Shown in pieces: positions 1 to 8,527 of a stretch of 46,355 nucleotides of DNA. Origin of the DNA: Verrucomicrobiota bacterium (GTDB lineage Bacteria > Verrucomicrobiota > Kiritimatiellia > Kiritimatiellales > Pontiellaceae). Within the stretch, counting starts at the first letter, position 1; each line of letters starts with the position of its first letter. Position numbers and translations under genes: made by a program. Below the pieces are notes generated by a model. The model did not search any database. It was not told where the DNA came from and saw nothing but the letters and a program-made list of their open reading frames with translations. The stretch covers positions 1-46,355 of the forward strand of contig JAJRRI010000019.1 of NCBI GenBank assembly GCA_024279685.1, written 5' to 3'.

Positions 1-39
1 ACCTCAGTGTCACCCTCTTCATCTTACAACGGAGGTCTC

Positions 40-58
40 TTTTTTTTTCGCCCCCCCC
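40..58. repeat. Adjacent T9 and C8 homopolymer tracts
   Basis: Nine T (40-48) are followed by CG and then eight C (51-58), directly before the inverted repeat at 59-124. Homopolymers this long are prone to length errors in sequencing and to slippage in vivo. No reading frame crosses them here, so a phase-variation role is not supported. The T tract could be the tail of a terminator for a gene left of the window, but only a weak 5-bp match (1-5 with 32-36) is visible. Confidence 0.5.
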
Positions 59-124
59 GAACTGAAATCAGGGAGTTTCGCGGAGCGGAGCTTAGGCTCC
101 ACTCAACTCCCTGATATTCAGTTC
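59..124. repeat. Long imperfect palindrome with nested hairpin
   Basis: The left arm at 59-77 pairs with the right arm at 105-124 along about 19 bp with a single bulged base. The spacer holds a second hairpin, GGAGC (87-91) with GCTCC (96-100) around a TTAG loop. It lies about 40 bases past the end of the KamA-like gene. No T tract follows on either strand, so it is not a standard intrinsic terminator. It may be a dispersed palindromic element or an RNA 3'-end structure; copy number cannot be judged from one window. Confidence 0.6.
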
Positions 125-165
125 ATGGAAAGGTACCAGCCGATGAATTTTAGAAAAGAAATTCT

Positions 166-1230
166 CTACAGCTCGTTCTTTGGATCCGGATAGCGGTATT
201 CCTTGCCTTCATAGTTGATGAAAAGTACATCGTCTCCTTCTCGGCGGATTTGTTCTATTCCCGTAATGGGTACCTTTCCGCCGCCGCCGGGGGCGTCGAT
301 GACATATTGCGGGACAGCAAGTCCTGAGATATTCCCGTGCAACGAACGGATAAGCTCAATTCCTTTTTCGACCGAAGTCCGAAAATGAGCGGAACCGCGG
401 ACGGGATCACATTGCAGAAGGTAATAGGGCTTCACATTCATTTCGAGCAAACCATAGAAGAGGTCTGTCAGCGTTTGGCTATTGTCGTTAATGCCTTTAA
501 GTAAGACGGTTTGGCTGACCATGCCGATGCCGTGATCAGAAAGTTTTCGGCAGGCGGCCTCCGTTTCGGGAGAAAGTTCGGCCGCATGGATAAAGTGCAG
601 GCTGAGCCAGACCTTGTGTCTACGCAAGATCGCGCAGAGCTCATCGGTAATACGCATCGGCAGGACGGCGGGAACTTTGGAGCCAATGCGCACCATACGG
701 ATATGCGGAATGCTGCGAATGCGCGTCAGAAGTTCATCGAGCACAGAATCCGTCATCGTAAGTGGATCGCCGCCGGAGAAAAGCACATCGCGGATTTCGG
801 TGTGCTGTTCGATATATCGAAAACTTTCTTCAAAGGTAAATGCGTTTTCGGACGGCTTGCCGACCATGCGCGAGCGGGTGCAGTAGCGACAATAGGTGGA
901 GCAAAAACTTGTAGCAAGGAAGAGCACCTTATCGGGATACGTGTGAATAAGATACGGCGTGGCGCGATGATCTTCTTCGCCGAGTGGGTCGGCCAGCTCA
1001 CCCGTGCCGACGTGGTTTTCATACCCCGTTGGAATTACGGTACTTCGCAGGGCAGCGTGTTTGAGCAGCCCAGCATAATGTGGGGTAATCGCAAAAGAGA
1101 GCGGTATTTTTTCATCGAAGGCGGCTCGCTCGCTATCGGTTAAATCAATATACGCGTCGAGTTGATCGCGGGTGGAGATTTGGTTGGCGATTTGCCATTT
1201 CCAATCTTTAGAGGTTTCGGATTGATGCAT
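166..1230 (-). CDS. KamA-family radical SAM lysine 2,3-aminomutase-like protein
   Basis: This is a 354-residue radical SAM, PLP-dependent aminomutase of the lysine 2,3-aminomutase (KamA/EpmB) family. The radical SAM cluster motif CSTYCRYC (Cx3Cx2C) is at about residues 110-117, and the PLP-lysine motif PGGGGKVP is near residue 315. The family interconverts alpha- and beta-lysine; EpmB acts on EF-P maturation, while clostridial KamA serves lysine fermentation. At 354 residues it lacks the long C-terminal extension of clostridial KamA (about 416 residues) and is closer in length to EpmB. No efp or epmA gene is in the window, so the physiological substrate is open. The ATG at 1230 faces the isoprenyl synthase across only 49 bases, so the two genes share a divergent control region. 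Family assignment is firm; substrate is inferred. Confidence 0.88.
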   Translation of the reverse strand: MHQSETSKDWKWQIANQISTRDQLDAYIDLTDSERAAFDEKIPLSFAITPHYAGLLKHAALRSTVIPTGYENHVGTGELADPLGEEDHRATPYLIHTYPDKVLFLATSFCSTYCRYCTRSRMVGKPSENAFTFEESFRYIEQHTEIRDVLFSGGDPLTMTDSVLDELLTRIRSIPHIRMVRIGSKVPAVLPMRITDELCAILRRHKVWLSLHFIHAAELSPETEAACRKLSDHGIGMVSQTVLLKGINDNSQTLTDLFYGLLEMNVKPYYLLQCDPVRGSAHFRTSVEKGIELIRSLHGNISGLAVPQYVIDAPGGGGKVPITGIEQIRREGDDVLFINYEGKEYRYPDPKNEL

Positions 1231-1245
1231 TTAAATACCTATATA

Positions 1246-1275
1246 TTGACAAGTCAAATTTCGACGGCATTATAC
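1246..1275 (+). promoter_or_regulatory. Candidate promoter with palindromic -35 for the isoprenyl synthase
   Basis: A consensus -35 box TTGACA (1246-1251) is followed after 18 bases by TTATAC (1270-1275). The -35 lies in a small inverted repeat, TTGAC-AA-GTCAA (1246-1257), which could be an operator. The predicted transcription start would fall at about 1280-1282, on the ATG of the isoprenyl synthase, implying a leaderless transcript. This was read by eye only. Confidence 0.4.
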
Positions 1276-1279
1276 GCGG

Positions 1280-2146
1280 ATGTTTGCAGAAAAAAATCAG
1301 ATTGATCGTCAATTAAAGTTAGTACAGTCGACCATGCACGACTGCCTGAAAGAGACCTATATCGCCAAACTTCTTACCAACAACAAGAACCTTCTGGGAA
1401 AAGGAAAAATGTTACGCTCCCGCTTGGTGTTGATCCTCGGAAACCGGCAAGGTTTGGATGAAAAAGAACTCATTCTTGCCGCAGCGGCGGTCGATATGAT
1501 CCACGGCGCAAGCCTGTTGCACGATGATGTGATTGATGGCGGCATCCTGCGCCGCGGCGCACCGCCCTTCTGGAAAAAATATGGCATCAATGGGGCGATC
1601 CTCTTCGGGGACTTTTTGATGTTCAAGGCGCTTGCGCTTCTAATCGATGCGGGGCGCACGGATCTACTGAAAGAACTGGTCGATAAAACCGGCGAAGTCT
1701 GCCGATCGGAAGTCGAACAGGAACTTTTTCTCCGCGGAACCCCCGGAACGTGGGAGGAGTGCGAGCAGGTGGCGCGCTTTAAGACCGGATCGCTCTTTGC
1801 CTTTGCCGCGGTGGCCGGCGGAACGGATGCCCCCGGCCAAGTGGATGCCCTGCGCGAGGCGGGATTCATTCTTGGAACGGCCTACCAGCTCGTCGATGAT
1901 ATTCTCGATGAATCCGGTAACGAAGCTGTATCGGGGAAAACGCTCGGTACCGACCAGCAGCGCGGAAAAACGACGGCCATCACCGCCACAAAAAACGCCC
2001 CCGCGAAACCGATGGAATATATTGATTTACTCCTCGAAAAATCCACCGCGCAGCTGGCGACATGGCCCGAATTACAGGCCGTCTGGACTGACTTTTTAAA
2101 CGAAACAATGAAACCCGTACTTAACAAACACCTTTCCGCTGGATAA
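1280..2146 (+). CDS. Trans-isoprenyl (polyprenyl) diphosphate synthase
   Basis: This 288-residue all-alpha prenyltransferase condenses isopentenyl diphosphate onto allylic diphosphates. Both aspartate-rich motifs are present: the first, DDVID, at about residues 81-85 and the second, DDILD, at about 207-211. The GKxLGTD region that follows is typical of IspB/HepT/GGPPS enzymes. Chain length cannot be fixed from the motif alone. The gene directly precedes the quinone-reducing NQR operon on the same strand, so synthesis of the menaquinone or ubiquinone side chain is a reasonable inference. It is slightly short for the family (often 300-330 residues). No Shine-Dalgarno is visible before the ATG, and the candidate promoter sits almost on the start codon, so leaderless translation or a slightly different start is possible. 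Confidence 0.85.
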   Translation: MFAEKNQIDRQLKLVQSTMHDCLKETYIAKLLTNNKNLLGKGKMLRSRLVLILGNRQGLDEKELILAAAAVDMIHGASLLHDDVIDGGILRRGAPPFWKKYGINGAILFGDFLMFKALALLIDAGRTDLLKELVDKTGEVCRSEVEQELFLRGTPGTWEECEQVARFKTGSLFAFAAVAGGTDAPGQVDALREAGFILGTAYQLVDDILDESGNEAVSGKTLGTDQQRGKTTAITATKNAPAKPMEYIDLLLEKSTAQLATWPELQAVWTDFLNETMKPVLNKHLSAG

Positions 2147-2176
2147 GCTTTTTTTCATAAAAAAATGGCCCAGCAA

Positions 2177-2196
2177 ACAAACATGAGTATGTTTGT
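2177..2196 (+). terminator. AT-rich hairpin between isoprenyl synthase and nqrA
   Basis: A perfect 8-bp stem, ACAAACAT (2177-2184) with ATGTTTGT (2189-2196), closes a 4-base loop and is followed by a short T-rich stretch (TTTTATC). It could be a weak terminator for the isoprenyl synthase or a leader structure of nqrA. The stem is AT-rich, so strong termination is doubtful. Confidence 0.35.
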
Positions 2197-2288
2197 AACA
2201 TTTTATCAACATTCTGCTTTCCTCCCCGAGGTTGAATTGATAAATAGGCACGCATCATTTGCAACAGAAACCAAACGAGGAACCTGTT

Positions 2289-3647
2289 TTGGCTGAATTC
2301 AAGATTAAAAAAGGCTTCGATATAAAGGTGTTAGGGAAACCAAACCCCGAAATCGAAGAGTATGCGAAACCCCAATTGTTTGCTGTCTACCCCAATGAGT
2401 TCGAAGGACTCAAGCCGCGTTTGAAAGTTGCGGCAGGTGATCGCGTTAAACGGGGTGACATTCTGTTTGAAAACAAGAAAAACGAGAAGATGCTCTTCCG
2501 TTCACCTTGTAGCGGAACCATTAAGGCCATCAATCTTGGTGCCCGGCGCGCCCCGATCGAAATTTTGATCGAAGCCGGCGCCCAGGAAGAAAGCGTGACC
2601 TTCGAGACCTACACAAAGGATTCGGTCGCGGCACTCTCCCGCGAACAAATGGTCGATCACCTGCTGAATACCGGCCTTTGGCCGCTCATCAAGCAACGTC
2701 CCTTCGCGAAAATCGCTAACCCGGAAACCACGCCAAAAGCCGTCTTTGTAAACGCCGCAAGCTCCGCGCCCTTCCAAGCGGATTTCAGTGCGATCCTTAA
2801 AGGCGACGAGGCCGCCTTCGAAACCGGACTTGCCGCACTGGCAAGATTAACGGACGGAAAGGTTCACCTTTGCAAATCAGCGGGATCGGATATTCCCGAC
2901 TTTGCCGGCGCCGTTAGTCACACTTTTAGCGGACCCTATCCATCAGGCAATACCAGCGTGCACATCAACCGTGTCAGCCCCATTCAGCCGAACGACACCG
3001 TTTACACCCTTCCGGCACAAGACGTGATTCTGGTCGGCAAGCTCCTGCTAACGGGCGAACTGCCCCGCACCAAGGTCATTGCCCTTGGTGGACCAGGCAT
3101 CAAGGAAGCCAACCGCAAGCACTATCGCGTTGCTCTCGGAGCCAGTCTGACCAAGCTCTTTTCTGAAGCGCTTGAAACCGATACAAAGCAACGCGTGATT
3201 TCGGGCCATATTCTGTGGGGCGATATTGTCACCGCCGAAACGTGTGTCCGCTACTACGGATCAGAGTTTTTCGCACTCGAAGAAGATCGCTCACGCCACC
3301 TAATGGGCTGGACGATGCCGGGACTGCTTCAATACAGCTCACATCGGGTCAACCTTTCGACCCTGCTGTGCAAATCGAAGAAATGGAAGCTCGGCACGAG
3401 CCTCAATGGAAGTCACCGCGCCATGGTCGTGACCGGATGGATGGATCGTCACCAACCGCTCAACATTCTGACCGACTTTCTCGTTCGCTCGGCTCTAGCC
3501 CACGATACCGACGAGATGATTCAGCTGGGTATTCTAGAAACGACTCCTGAAGATTTTGCTCTGGCTTCGTTCGTGGATCCACATAAAACCGATGTCTGTA
3601 AGATCATTAAGCAGGGTCTCGATGAAATCGAAGAGGAAGGAATCTAA
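2289..3647 (+). CDS. nqrA: Na+-translocating NADH:quinone reductase subunit A
   Basis: NqrA is the peripheral, cytoplasmic subunit of the six-subunit Na+-NQR, which oxidises NADH, reduces quinone and pumps sodium outward. The protein (452 residues from this start) begins with the typical FKIKKGFDIKV segment and has the biotinyl/lipoyl-like N-terminal fold region (VAAGDRVKRGDILFENK). I chose the TTG at 2289 because a GAGGA Shine-Dalgarno lies about 8 bases upstream and the protein then starts like known NqrA; an upstream in-frame TTG at 2259 would add ten unconserved residues. The stop TAA overlaps the nqrB ATG by one base (TAATG), suggesting coupled translation. It is the first gene of nqrABCDEF. 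Confidence 0.93.
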   Translation: MAEFKIKKGFDIKVLGKPNPEIEEYAKPQLFAVYPNEFEGLKPRLKVAAGDRVKRGDILFENKKNEKMLFRSPCSGTIKAINLGARRAPIEILIEAGAQEESVTFETYTKDSVAALSREQMVDHLLNTGLWPLIKQRPFAKIANPETTPKAVFVNAASSAPFQADFSAILKGDEAAFETGLAALARLTDGKVHLCKSAGSDIPDFAGAVSHTFSGPYPSGNTSVHINRVSPIQPNDTVYTLPAQDVILVGKLLLTGELPRTKVIALGGPGIKEANRKHYRVALGASLTKLFSEALETDTKQRVISGHILWGDIVTAETCVRYYGSEFFALEEDRSRHLMGWTMPGLLQYSSHRVNLSTLLCKSKKWKLGTSLNGSHRAMVVTGWMDRHQPLNILTDFLVRSALAHDTDEMIQLGILETTPEDFALASFVDPHKTDVCKIIKQGLDEIEEEGI

Positions 3648-4882
3648 TGAAATTTTTATTCGACTTTATGGATAAGAACATTGCCCCGCTTTTTGAAAAA
3701 GGGGGCAAGCTAGAACGGCTTTATCCGTTATTTGAGGCTGGCGACACGTTTACCCGTACTCCGGCGGAAGTAACTCCAAGTTCACCGCATGTGCGCGACT
3801 CCATCGACCAGAAGCGTCTGATGGTATTTGTGGTTTATGCCCTGTTGCCTTGCCTATTTTTTGGCATGTGGAACGCGGGCCACCTCTTCAACATTAACAA
3901 CAACGTTGAGAATGCCACCTCCTTGACCGACATGCTACGCGGCGCAACGATGGTTCTTCCAATCGTAATGGTTTCGTACATGGTCGGCGGGGTTTGGGAT
4001 CTCCTCTTCGCTCTGGTTCGCCGCCACGAGATCAACGAGGGATTCCTCGTTACCGGCATGCTCTTCCCGCTGGTACTGCCTCCCACGTTGCCGCTATGGC
4101 AAGTGGCTATCGGCATTTCGTTCGGCATCATTATCGGCAAAGAAATCTTTGGTGGTGTGGGCTACAACATTCTCAACCCGGCGCTCACCGGCCGCGCGTT
4201 CCTCTTCTTCGCCTACCCCGCGCAGATTTCGGGCGACAAGGTTTGGATCGGCTCTGCCAAGACCCCACTTGACAACAACTTCCTCGGCACCGTGGCAGAA
4301 AACGTGGACGGCGTAACCGCCGCCACTCCGCTGGCCGTCGCGGCCGCAGCAGAACAGGGATCAAGTGCGATAGCCGCCCTTGGGGAGGCTGGTTTCACCT
4401 TATGGAATATGACGGTCGGTACCATATCGGGTTGTATCGGCTCCACCTCGGTGATTGCGATCCTGATCGGTATGGTCTTCCTTCTCATCACCGGAATCGC
4501 TTCGTGGCGAGTTATGCTGAGTGGCATCATTGGTGTCGTGGCTATCGGCGCACTCTTCAATGCACTCCCGGCCGAAACCTTCTCCGCCTTTTCACAACTG
4601 CCCTTCTACTACCATCTAGTCATGGGTGGCTTCCTGTTCGGCATCGTCTTCATGGCGACCGATCCTGTTTCTTGTGCCGCGACGAATACCGGTAAATGGA
4701 TCTATGGATTTCTGATTGGCGGGCTGACCGTTGTGATTCGTGTGGCCAACCCAGCCTATCCAGAAGGGGCGATGCTCGCCATCCTATTCATGAATGTGAT
4801 GGCTCCGCTGGTCGACCACTTCGTGGTCCAGTCGCACATCAAAAAAAGAACAGCTTATGCGAGGGCGTTGAACCATGCGTGA
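3647..4882 (+). CDS. nqrB: Na+-NQR subunit B (covalent FMN)
   Basis: NqrB is a multi-pass inner-membrane subunit that carries riboflavin and a covalently bound FMN and takes part in the sodium-translocating step. The 411-residue product has many hydrophobic segments from about residue 60 onward. The flavinylation site is recognisable as DGVTAATPL (about residues 223-231), matching the D-x-x-[S/T]-x-A-T pattern in which ApbE attaches FMN to the last Thr. It follows nqrA with a 1-base overlap, and its end overlaps the nqrC start by 8 bases. No apbE gene is in this window, so the flavin transferase must be encoded elsewhere. Confidence 0.95.
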   Translation: MKFLFDFMDKNIAPLFEKGGKLERLYPLFEAGDTFTRTPAEVTPSSPHVRDSIDQKRLMVFVVYALLPCLFFGMWNAGHLFNINNNVENATSLTDMLRGATMVLPIVMVSYMVGGVWDLLFALVRRHEINEGFLVTGMLFPLVLPPTLPLWQVAIGISFGIIIGKEIFGGVGYNILNPALTGRAFLFFAYPAQISGDKVWIGSAKTPLDNNFLGTVAENVDGVTAATPLAVAAAAEQGSSAIAALGEAGFTLWNMTVGTISGCIGSTSVIAILIGMVFLLITGIASWRVMLSGIIGVVAIGALFNALPAETFSAFSQLPFYYHLVMGGFLFGIVFMATDPVSCAATNTGKWIYGFLIGGLTVVIRVANPAYPEGAMLAILFMNVMAPLVDHFVVQSHIKKRTAYARALNHA

Positions 4883-5501
4883 AGATACTAAACCCATCAC
4901 ATTTGCCGCAGTTATATGCATTACCTGCAGCCTGTTGCTCTCCGGCACCGCTGCCGGGCTCAAAGAGATGCAGGACGCCAACAAAGCGTTCGACGTGAAG
5001 CGAAACATCGTCAAGGCTTTCGGCATCTCCATCAAGGAAATGACGCGACTTGAAATCGAAGAGACGTTCGAACAGCATATTGCCGAAGACCCAGCCAGCG
5101 ACCTTCCCATCTACACCTGGACGGATGAAGGAGCAGAGACTCCGTCTAAATATGCATTCCCGATCTTAGGAAAAGGATTGTGGAGCACACTCTACGGGTA
5201 TCTCGCCTTAAACGCCGACCTTGAAACGATTGCCGGCATTAGTTTCTACAAGCATGGCGAAACCCCCGGCCTCGGCGCCGAGATCGAAAAAGATTGGTTC
5301 CTGTCACAGTTCGCTGGAAAACGTCTCTATGCCGATGGCGCACCAACGGACTTCCAGGTGGTTAAACCGGGATATGCACAGGGCGAGAGCGAAGTCGATG
5401 GGGTTTCGGGAGCAACCCTCACGGGTAATGGAGTCGAGGCACTCATCCTAAAAGATGCGGCCCTCTACACCTCATATTTTAACAACCTCAAGGGGAACTA
5501 A
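4875..5501 (+). CDS. nqrC: Na+-NQR subunit C (covalent FMN)
   Basis: NqrC is a membrane-anchored subunit with a large domain facing the periplasm that carries a covalent FMN. The 208-residue protein has one N-terminal membrane segment (about residues 8-28) and the classic flavinylation motif [13 protein letters not shown] near residue 175; the Thr of SGAT is the FMN attachment site. The reading frame starts inside the end of nqrB (8-base overlap), and nqrD follows after 2 bases, so the six genes are tightly coupled. At 208 residues it is shorter than the Vibrio protein (about 257), as is common in more distant phyla. Confidence 0.93.
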   Translation: MREDTKPITFAAVICITCSLLLSGTAAGLKEMQDANKAFDVKRNIVKAFGISIKEMTRLEIEETFEQHIAEDPASDLPIYTWTDEGAETPSKYAFPILGKGLWSTLYGYLALNADLETIAGISFYKHGETPGLGAEIEKDWFLSQFAGKRLYADGAPTDFQVVKPGYAQGESEVDGVSGATLTGNGVEALILKDAALYTSYFNNLKGN

Positions 5502-5503
5502 CC

Positions 5504-6106
5504 ATGGCCTCCGCTGCTAAAAAACTATTAATGGATCCGTTCTCGGATAATAACCCCATCACCATTCAGGTGCTAGGAATCTGCTCCGCGCTAGCGGTTA
5601 CGGTAAAGGTCGATACCGCGATCGTGATGCCCCTCGCCCTAACCGCCGTGGTCACCCTCTCGAACTTCGTGATCTCCTTGCTCCGCAACGTGATTCCTAG
5701 TGGCATCCGCATGATTGTGGAAATGGCCGTGATTGCGACACTCGTTATTATTGCTGACCAGTTACTTCAGGCCTTCCTGTTCGACATCAGCAAACAGCTG
5801 AGTGTGTTCGTTGGTTTGATTATCACCAACTGTATCGTCATGGGGCGCGCCGAAGCCTTCGCCCTCCAGAACCCACCGAAAGACTCCTTGCTCGATGGAC
5901 TCGGCAATGGACTCGGCTACGGTATTGTTCTGATCGCCGTAGCCTCGATTCGCGAGGTCCTCGGATTCGGTTCCTGGCTCGGTTTCAAGCTCATGCCTGA
6001 AAACTACATGGGCAACGGACTTGCCCTGCTGGCTCCCGGCGCATTCATCATTCTCGGTCTGCTGATCTGGGCACAGAGAACCGTCACCAAGTACGTAGAG
6101 GACTAA
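5504..6106 (+). CDS. nqrD: Na+-NQR subunit D
   Basis: NqrD is a small integral membrane subunit of the NqrDE/RnfAE family; the pair sits in inverted topology and holds an intramembrane Fe-S centre. The 200-residue protein is hydrophobic throughout, with about six predicted membrane helices. It keeps the family sequences [10 protein letters not shown] near residue 24 and [15 protein letters not shown] at about residue 105, which include the conserved Cys residues of the half-membrane loops. It lies 2 bases after nqrC and 4 bases before nqrE. Confidence 0.94.
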   Translation: MASAAKKLLMDPFSDNNPITIQVLGICSALAVTVKVDTAIVMPLALTAVVTLSNFVISLLRNVIPSGIRMIVEMAVIATLVIIADQLLQAFLFDISKQLSVFVGLIITNCIVMGRAEAFALQNPPKDSLLDGLGNGLGYGIVLIAVASIREVLGFGSWLGFKLMPENYMGNGLALLAPGAFIILGLLIWAQRTVTKYVED

Positions 6107-6110
6107 GACC

Positions 6111-6725
6111 ATGGACTTATTAAGCCTAGCTATTAAATCAATCTTCGTTGAAAATATTCTGCTCGCCTACTTCCTGGGCATGTGCTCCTTCTTGGCCTGT
6201 TCCAAGAAGGTCGACACAGCCATTGGACTCGGCTTCGCCGTCATTTTCGTATTGGCCATCACCCTGCCCGCTAACTGGGCCATTCACCACTTCCTGCTCG
6301 CCCCTGGCGCGCTGGCCTGGGTGCCCGGTGGCAAACTCGCCGGCCTCGACCTAAGCTTCCTGAACTTTATCTGCTTTATCGCAACCATCGCCTCCATGGT
6401 GCAACTGGTGGAGATGATCCTTGATAAATTTTTTCCGGCGCTCTACCACGCCCTCGGCATCTTTCTCCCGCTGATCACCGTGAACTGCGCCATCCTCGGT
6501 GGATCGCTCTTTATGATCGAACGCGAATATGGCTTTGTCGAATCGACCGTTTTCGGCATCAGCTCCGGTGTGGGTTGGTTGCTGGCGATCGCTTCTATGG
6601 CCGCCATTCGCAATAAACTCCGCTACTCGCACCTCCCGGACGGCCTTAAAGGGCTGGGTATCACCATGATTATGACTGGCCTCATGGCCATGGCTTTCAT
6701 GTGTTTCTCCGGAATCAATCTGTAA
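6111..6725 (+). CDS. nqrE: Na+-NQR subunit E
   Basis: NqrE is the membrane partner of NqrD. The 204-residue product is highly hydrophobic. It has the paired Cys motifs [16 protein letters not shown] at about residue 22 and [11 protein letters not shown] at about residue 120, which in the family contribute to the intramembrane iron-sulfur centre. Its order after nqrD and before nqrF is the canonical operon order. It starts 4 bases past the nqrD stop, and a 26-base gap separates it from nqrF. Confidence 0.94.
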   Translation: MDLLSLAIKSIFVENILLAYFLGMCSFLACSKKVDTAIGLGFAVIFVLAITLPANWAIHHFLLAPGALAWVPGGKLAGLDLSFLNFICFIATIASMVQLVEMILDKFFPALYHALGIFLPLITVNCAILGGSLFMIEREYGFVESTVFGISSGVGWLLAIASMAAIRNKLRYSHLPDGLKGLGITMIMTGLMAMAFMCFSGINL

Positions 6726-6751
6726 TCAACTTGAACTGAGAATCTGCACCT

Positions 6752-7984
6752 ATGGAAAATGTAACCTACATTATATCGAGTGTCGTTGTCTTCACCTCCG
6801 TAGTCATGCTCCTCGTGATTCTGCTGATGGTGGCTGCTAAGAAGCTGGTCCCGCAAGGATTCGCCAAGCTCGAGATCAACGATGGCTTCATGAATATCGA
6901 GGTCAAGCCAGGCGCCTCTCTGCTAACCGCCCTCTCCAACGAAAAGATCTTCCTCCCTTCCGCCTGCGGCGGCGGTGGAACCTGTGCCATGTGCAAATGC
7001 AAGGTGCTCGAAGGCGGCGGCGAACTGCTACCGACCGAAGCCGGACAGGTCACCAAAGCCGAAGCCAAGGAAGGCGTACGCCTCGCCTGCCAGCTTAAGG
7101 TGAAGGAAGACATGAAAATTGAAATCGAGCAGGAAATTCTCGAAATCAAAAAATACGAATGTACCGTTCGCTCCAACGACAACGTCGCTACCTTTATTAA
7201 GGAGCTCGTCGTTGAGTTACCCGAAGGGCAGAAGCTCGACTTTAAGGCCGGCGGCTATATCCAGATCGATGTACCCGCCTACAAAGGGCTCTCTTATAAG
7301 ACCTTTGATGTCGCCGAGGAGTACCGTGGAGACTGGGATAAGTTTAAAATATGGGATTGCGTAGCGGATAACGAAGAGCCTTGCTTCCGCGCCTACTCCA
7401 TGGCCAACTTCCCACTCGAAGATGACATCATCATGCTCAATATTCGTATCGCTTCCCCACCGCCGGGAACCGACCACCCGCCAGGCGTCTGCTCCAGCTA
7501 CACCTTTAACCTCAAACCCGGCGACAAGATTACCATTTCCGGCCCCTACGGCGAATTCTTCGCCCAAGAGACCGAACGCGAAATGTGCTTCATCGGCGGC
7601 GGGGCGGGCATGGCTCCTATGCGTTCGCACATCTACGACCAGCTCAAGCGCATCGGTACCGACCGCAAGATTACCTTCTGGTACGGTGGCCGTTCCGTAA
7701 CCGAGTTGTTCTACATGGATGAATTCAAGGCGCTCGAAAAAGAGTTTCCAAATTTCACCCTACACGTCGCTCTCAGCGATCCGTTACCGGAAGACAACTG
7801 GACTGGGTTCACCGGATTCATCCATAATGTCGTACTTAACGAATACCTCGACAAGCACGCCGACCCCACCGAAATCGAATACTACCTCTGTGGACCGCCG
7901 ATCATGCTCAAGTGCGTGAACGACATGGTCGACAGCCTGGGCGTCGAACCCGAAATGGTCTTGGCCGACGACTTCGGAATTTAA
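6752..7984 (+). CDS. nqrF: Na+-NQR subunit F (NADH dehydrogenase, 2Fe-2S/FAD)
   Basis: NqrF is the electron entry subunit: NADH reduces FAD, then a 2Fe-2S cluster passes electrons to the membrane. The 410-residue protein has an N-terminal membrane anchor (about residues 4-28) and a ferredoxin domain with [10 protein letters not shown] plus a downstream Cys (LACQ) as cluster ligands. The FAD site is RAYSM (about residue 213) and the NADH-binding stretch is [12 protein letters not shown] (about residue 285). It ends with the family's C-terminal DDFG motif. It closes the nqr operon and is followed by a strong intrinsic terminator at 8021-8048. Confidence 0.96.
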   Translation: MENVTYIISSVVVFTSVVMLLVILLMVAAKKLVPQGFAKLEINDGFMNIEVKPGASLLTALSNEKIFLPSACGGGGTCAMCKCKVLEGGGELLPTEAGQVTKAEAKEGVRLACQLKVKEDMKIEIEQEILEIKKYECTVRSNDNVATFIKELVVELPEGQKLDFKAGGYIQIDVPAYKGLSYKTFDVAEEYRGDWDKFKIWDCVADNEEPCFRAYSMANFPLEDDIIMLNIRIASPPPGTDHPPGVCSSYTFNLKPGDKITISGPYGEFFAQETEREMCFIGGGAGMAPMRSHIYDQLKRIGTDRKITFWYGGRSVTELFYMDEFKALEKEFPNFTLHVALSDPLPEDNWTGFTGFIHNVVLNEYLDKHADPTEIEYYLCGPPIMLKCVNDMVDSLGVEPEMVLADDFGI

Positions 7985-8020
7985 CGAAATACTATAGGCT
8001 TTAGGCCTTGGACTTTAAGA

Positions 8021-8048
8021 AGCCCGGTTTAGCGACCGGGCTTTTTTT
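8021..8048 (+). terminator. Intrinsic terminator of the nqr operon
   Basis: A perfect 8-bp stem, AGCCCGGT (8021-8028) with ACCGGGCT (8035-8042), closes a 6-base loop and runs into seven T (8042-8048). This is a textbook rho-independent terminator, 36 bases after the nqrF stop. Confidence 0.92.
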
Positions 8049-8100
8049 ATGGTCATGCCCATTTTCGAAAACACATCTTCTACATATATAGAGCCTGTCC

Positions 8101-8378
8101 GTAAGCGGCCGAGAATTGCCTCCCTAGAGAGGTGGACTAAAAATTAGCCCTAGGGCCCGTTAGATTTTGGCGGATAGCTCCATCAATGAGAAGGATCGGA
8201 GCTATGTGCGGGGCACACTGCTCGTCTACACTGAATCCGCCCATGTAGAAATCGATAATAACCTCGTCGAATCCCTGCGCGACATCCTTCCCCACTTCCT
8301 ACACAAGATCAATCCTACCGCCCAGACTACATCCGATCTCCCGCGAAAATTAGTAAGGGCGAGACTTGGGACGCTTAC
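8101..8378 (+). mobile_element. IS66-family element relic with both termini (278 bp)
   Basis: The segment starts with GTAAGCGGCC (8101-8110) and ends with GGACGCTTAC (8369-8378), whose reverse complement GTAAGCGTCC matches the start at 9 of 10 bases. IS66-family insertion sequences have ends beginning GTAAGCG. Between the ends lies only a fragment resembling the C-terminus of an IS66 TnpC transposase. A full IS66 element is about 2.5 kb, so this is an internal-deletion derivative or MITE-like remnant. The flanks (GCCTGTCC and AAATGAGT) show no 8-bp target duplication, which suggests an old or rearranged insertion. It fills most of the 8049-8527 gap; I see nothing else in that gap but the hairpin at 8475-8492. 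Confidence 0.6.
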
Positions 8379-8388
8379 AAATGAGTGA
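8167..8388 (+). pseudogene. Fragment of IS66-type transposase C-terminus
   Basis: A short open frame encodes about 70 residues including VEIDNNLVE, which matches the E-[I/L]-DNN-x-x-E motif holding the final catalytic Glu region of IS66 TnpC transposases. The next residues, SLRDILPHFL, resemble the YLRDVLTRLP segment that in intact transposases lies about 60 residues further on. This suggests an internal deletion joined the two parts. There is no ribosome binding site and no catalytic core, so it cannot be functional. The assignment rests on remembered family motifs. Confidence 0.5.
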
Positions 8389-8474
8389 AAATTTATTTCC
8401 CCATTTAATCAGTCCTCAGGTACAGCTCTTCATTTTTTATCGAGAGTCCAGGGGTTCAAAATCATACGGATTAA

Positions 8475-8492
8475 AGAGGAGTCGCCTCCCCT
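8475..8492 (-). terminator. Weak terminator hairpin after argS
   Basis: On the minus strand a 7-bp stem (one G-U pair) with a 4-base loop lies about 35 bases after the argS stop and is followed by only three T. It may end the long minus-strand gene run, but the T tract is poor. Confidence 0.35.
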
Positions 8493-8527
8493 CAAACCAG
8501 CGAATATTTATTCATTCGGATTTTTAC

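Noticed and set aside
511-1143. 210-codon open frame on the plus strand inside the KamA-like gene
   Set aside because: It is antisense to a gene with clear catalytic motifs and has no family resemblance.
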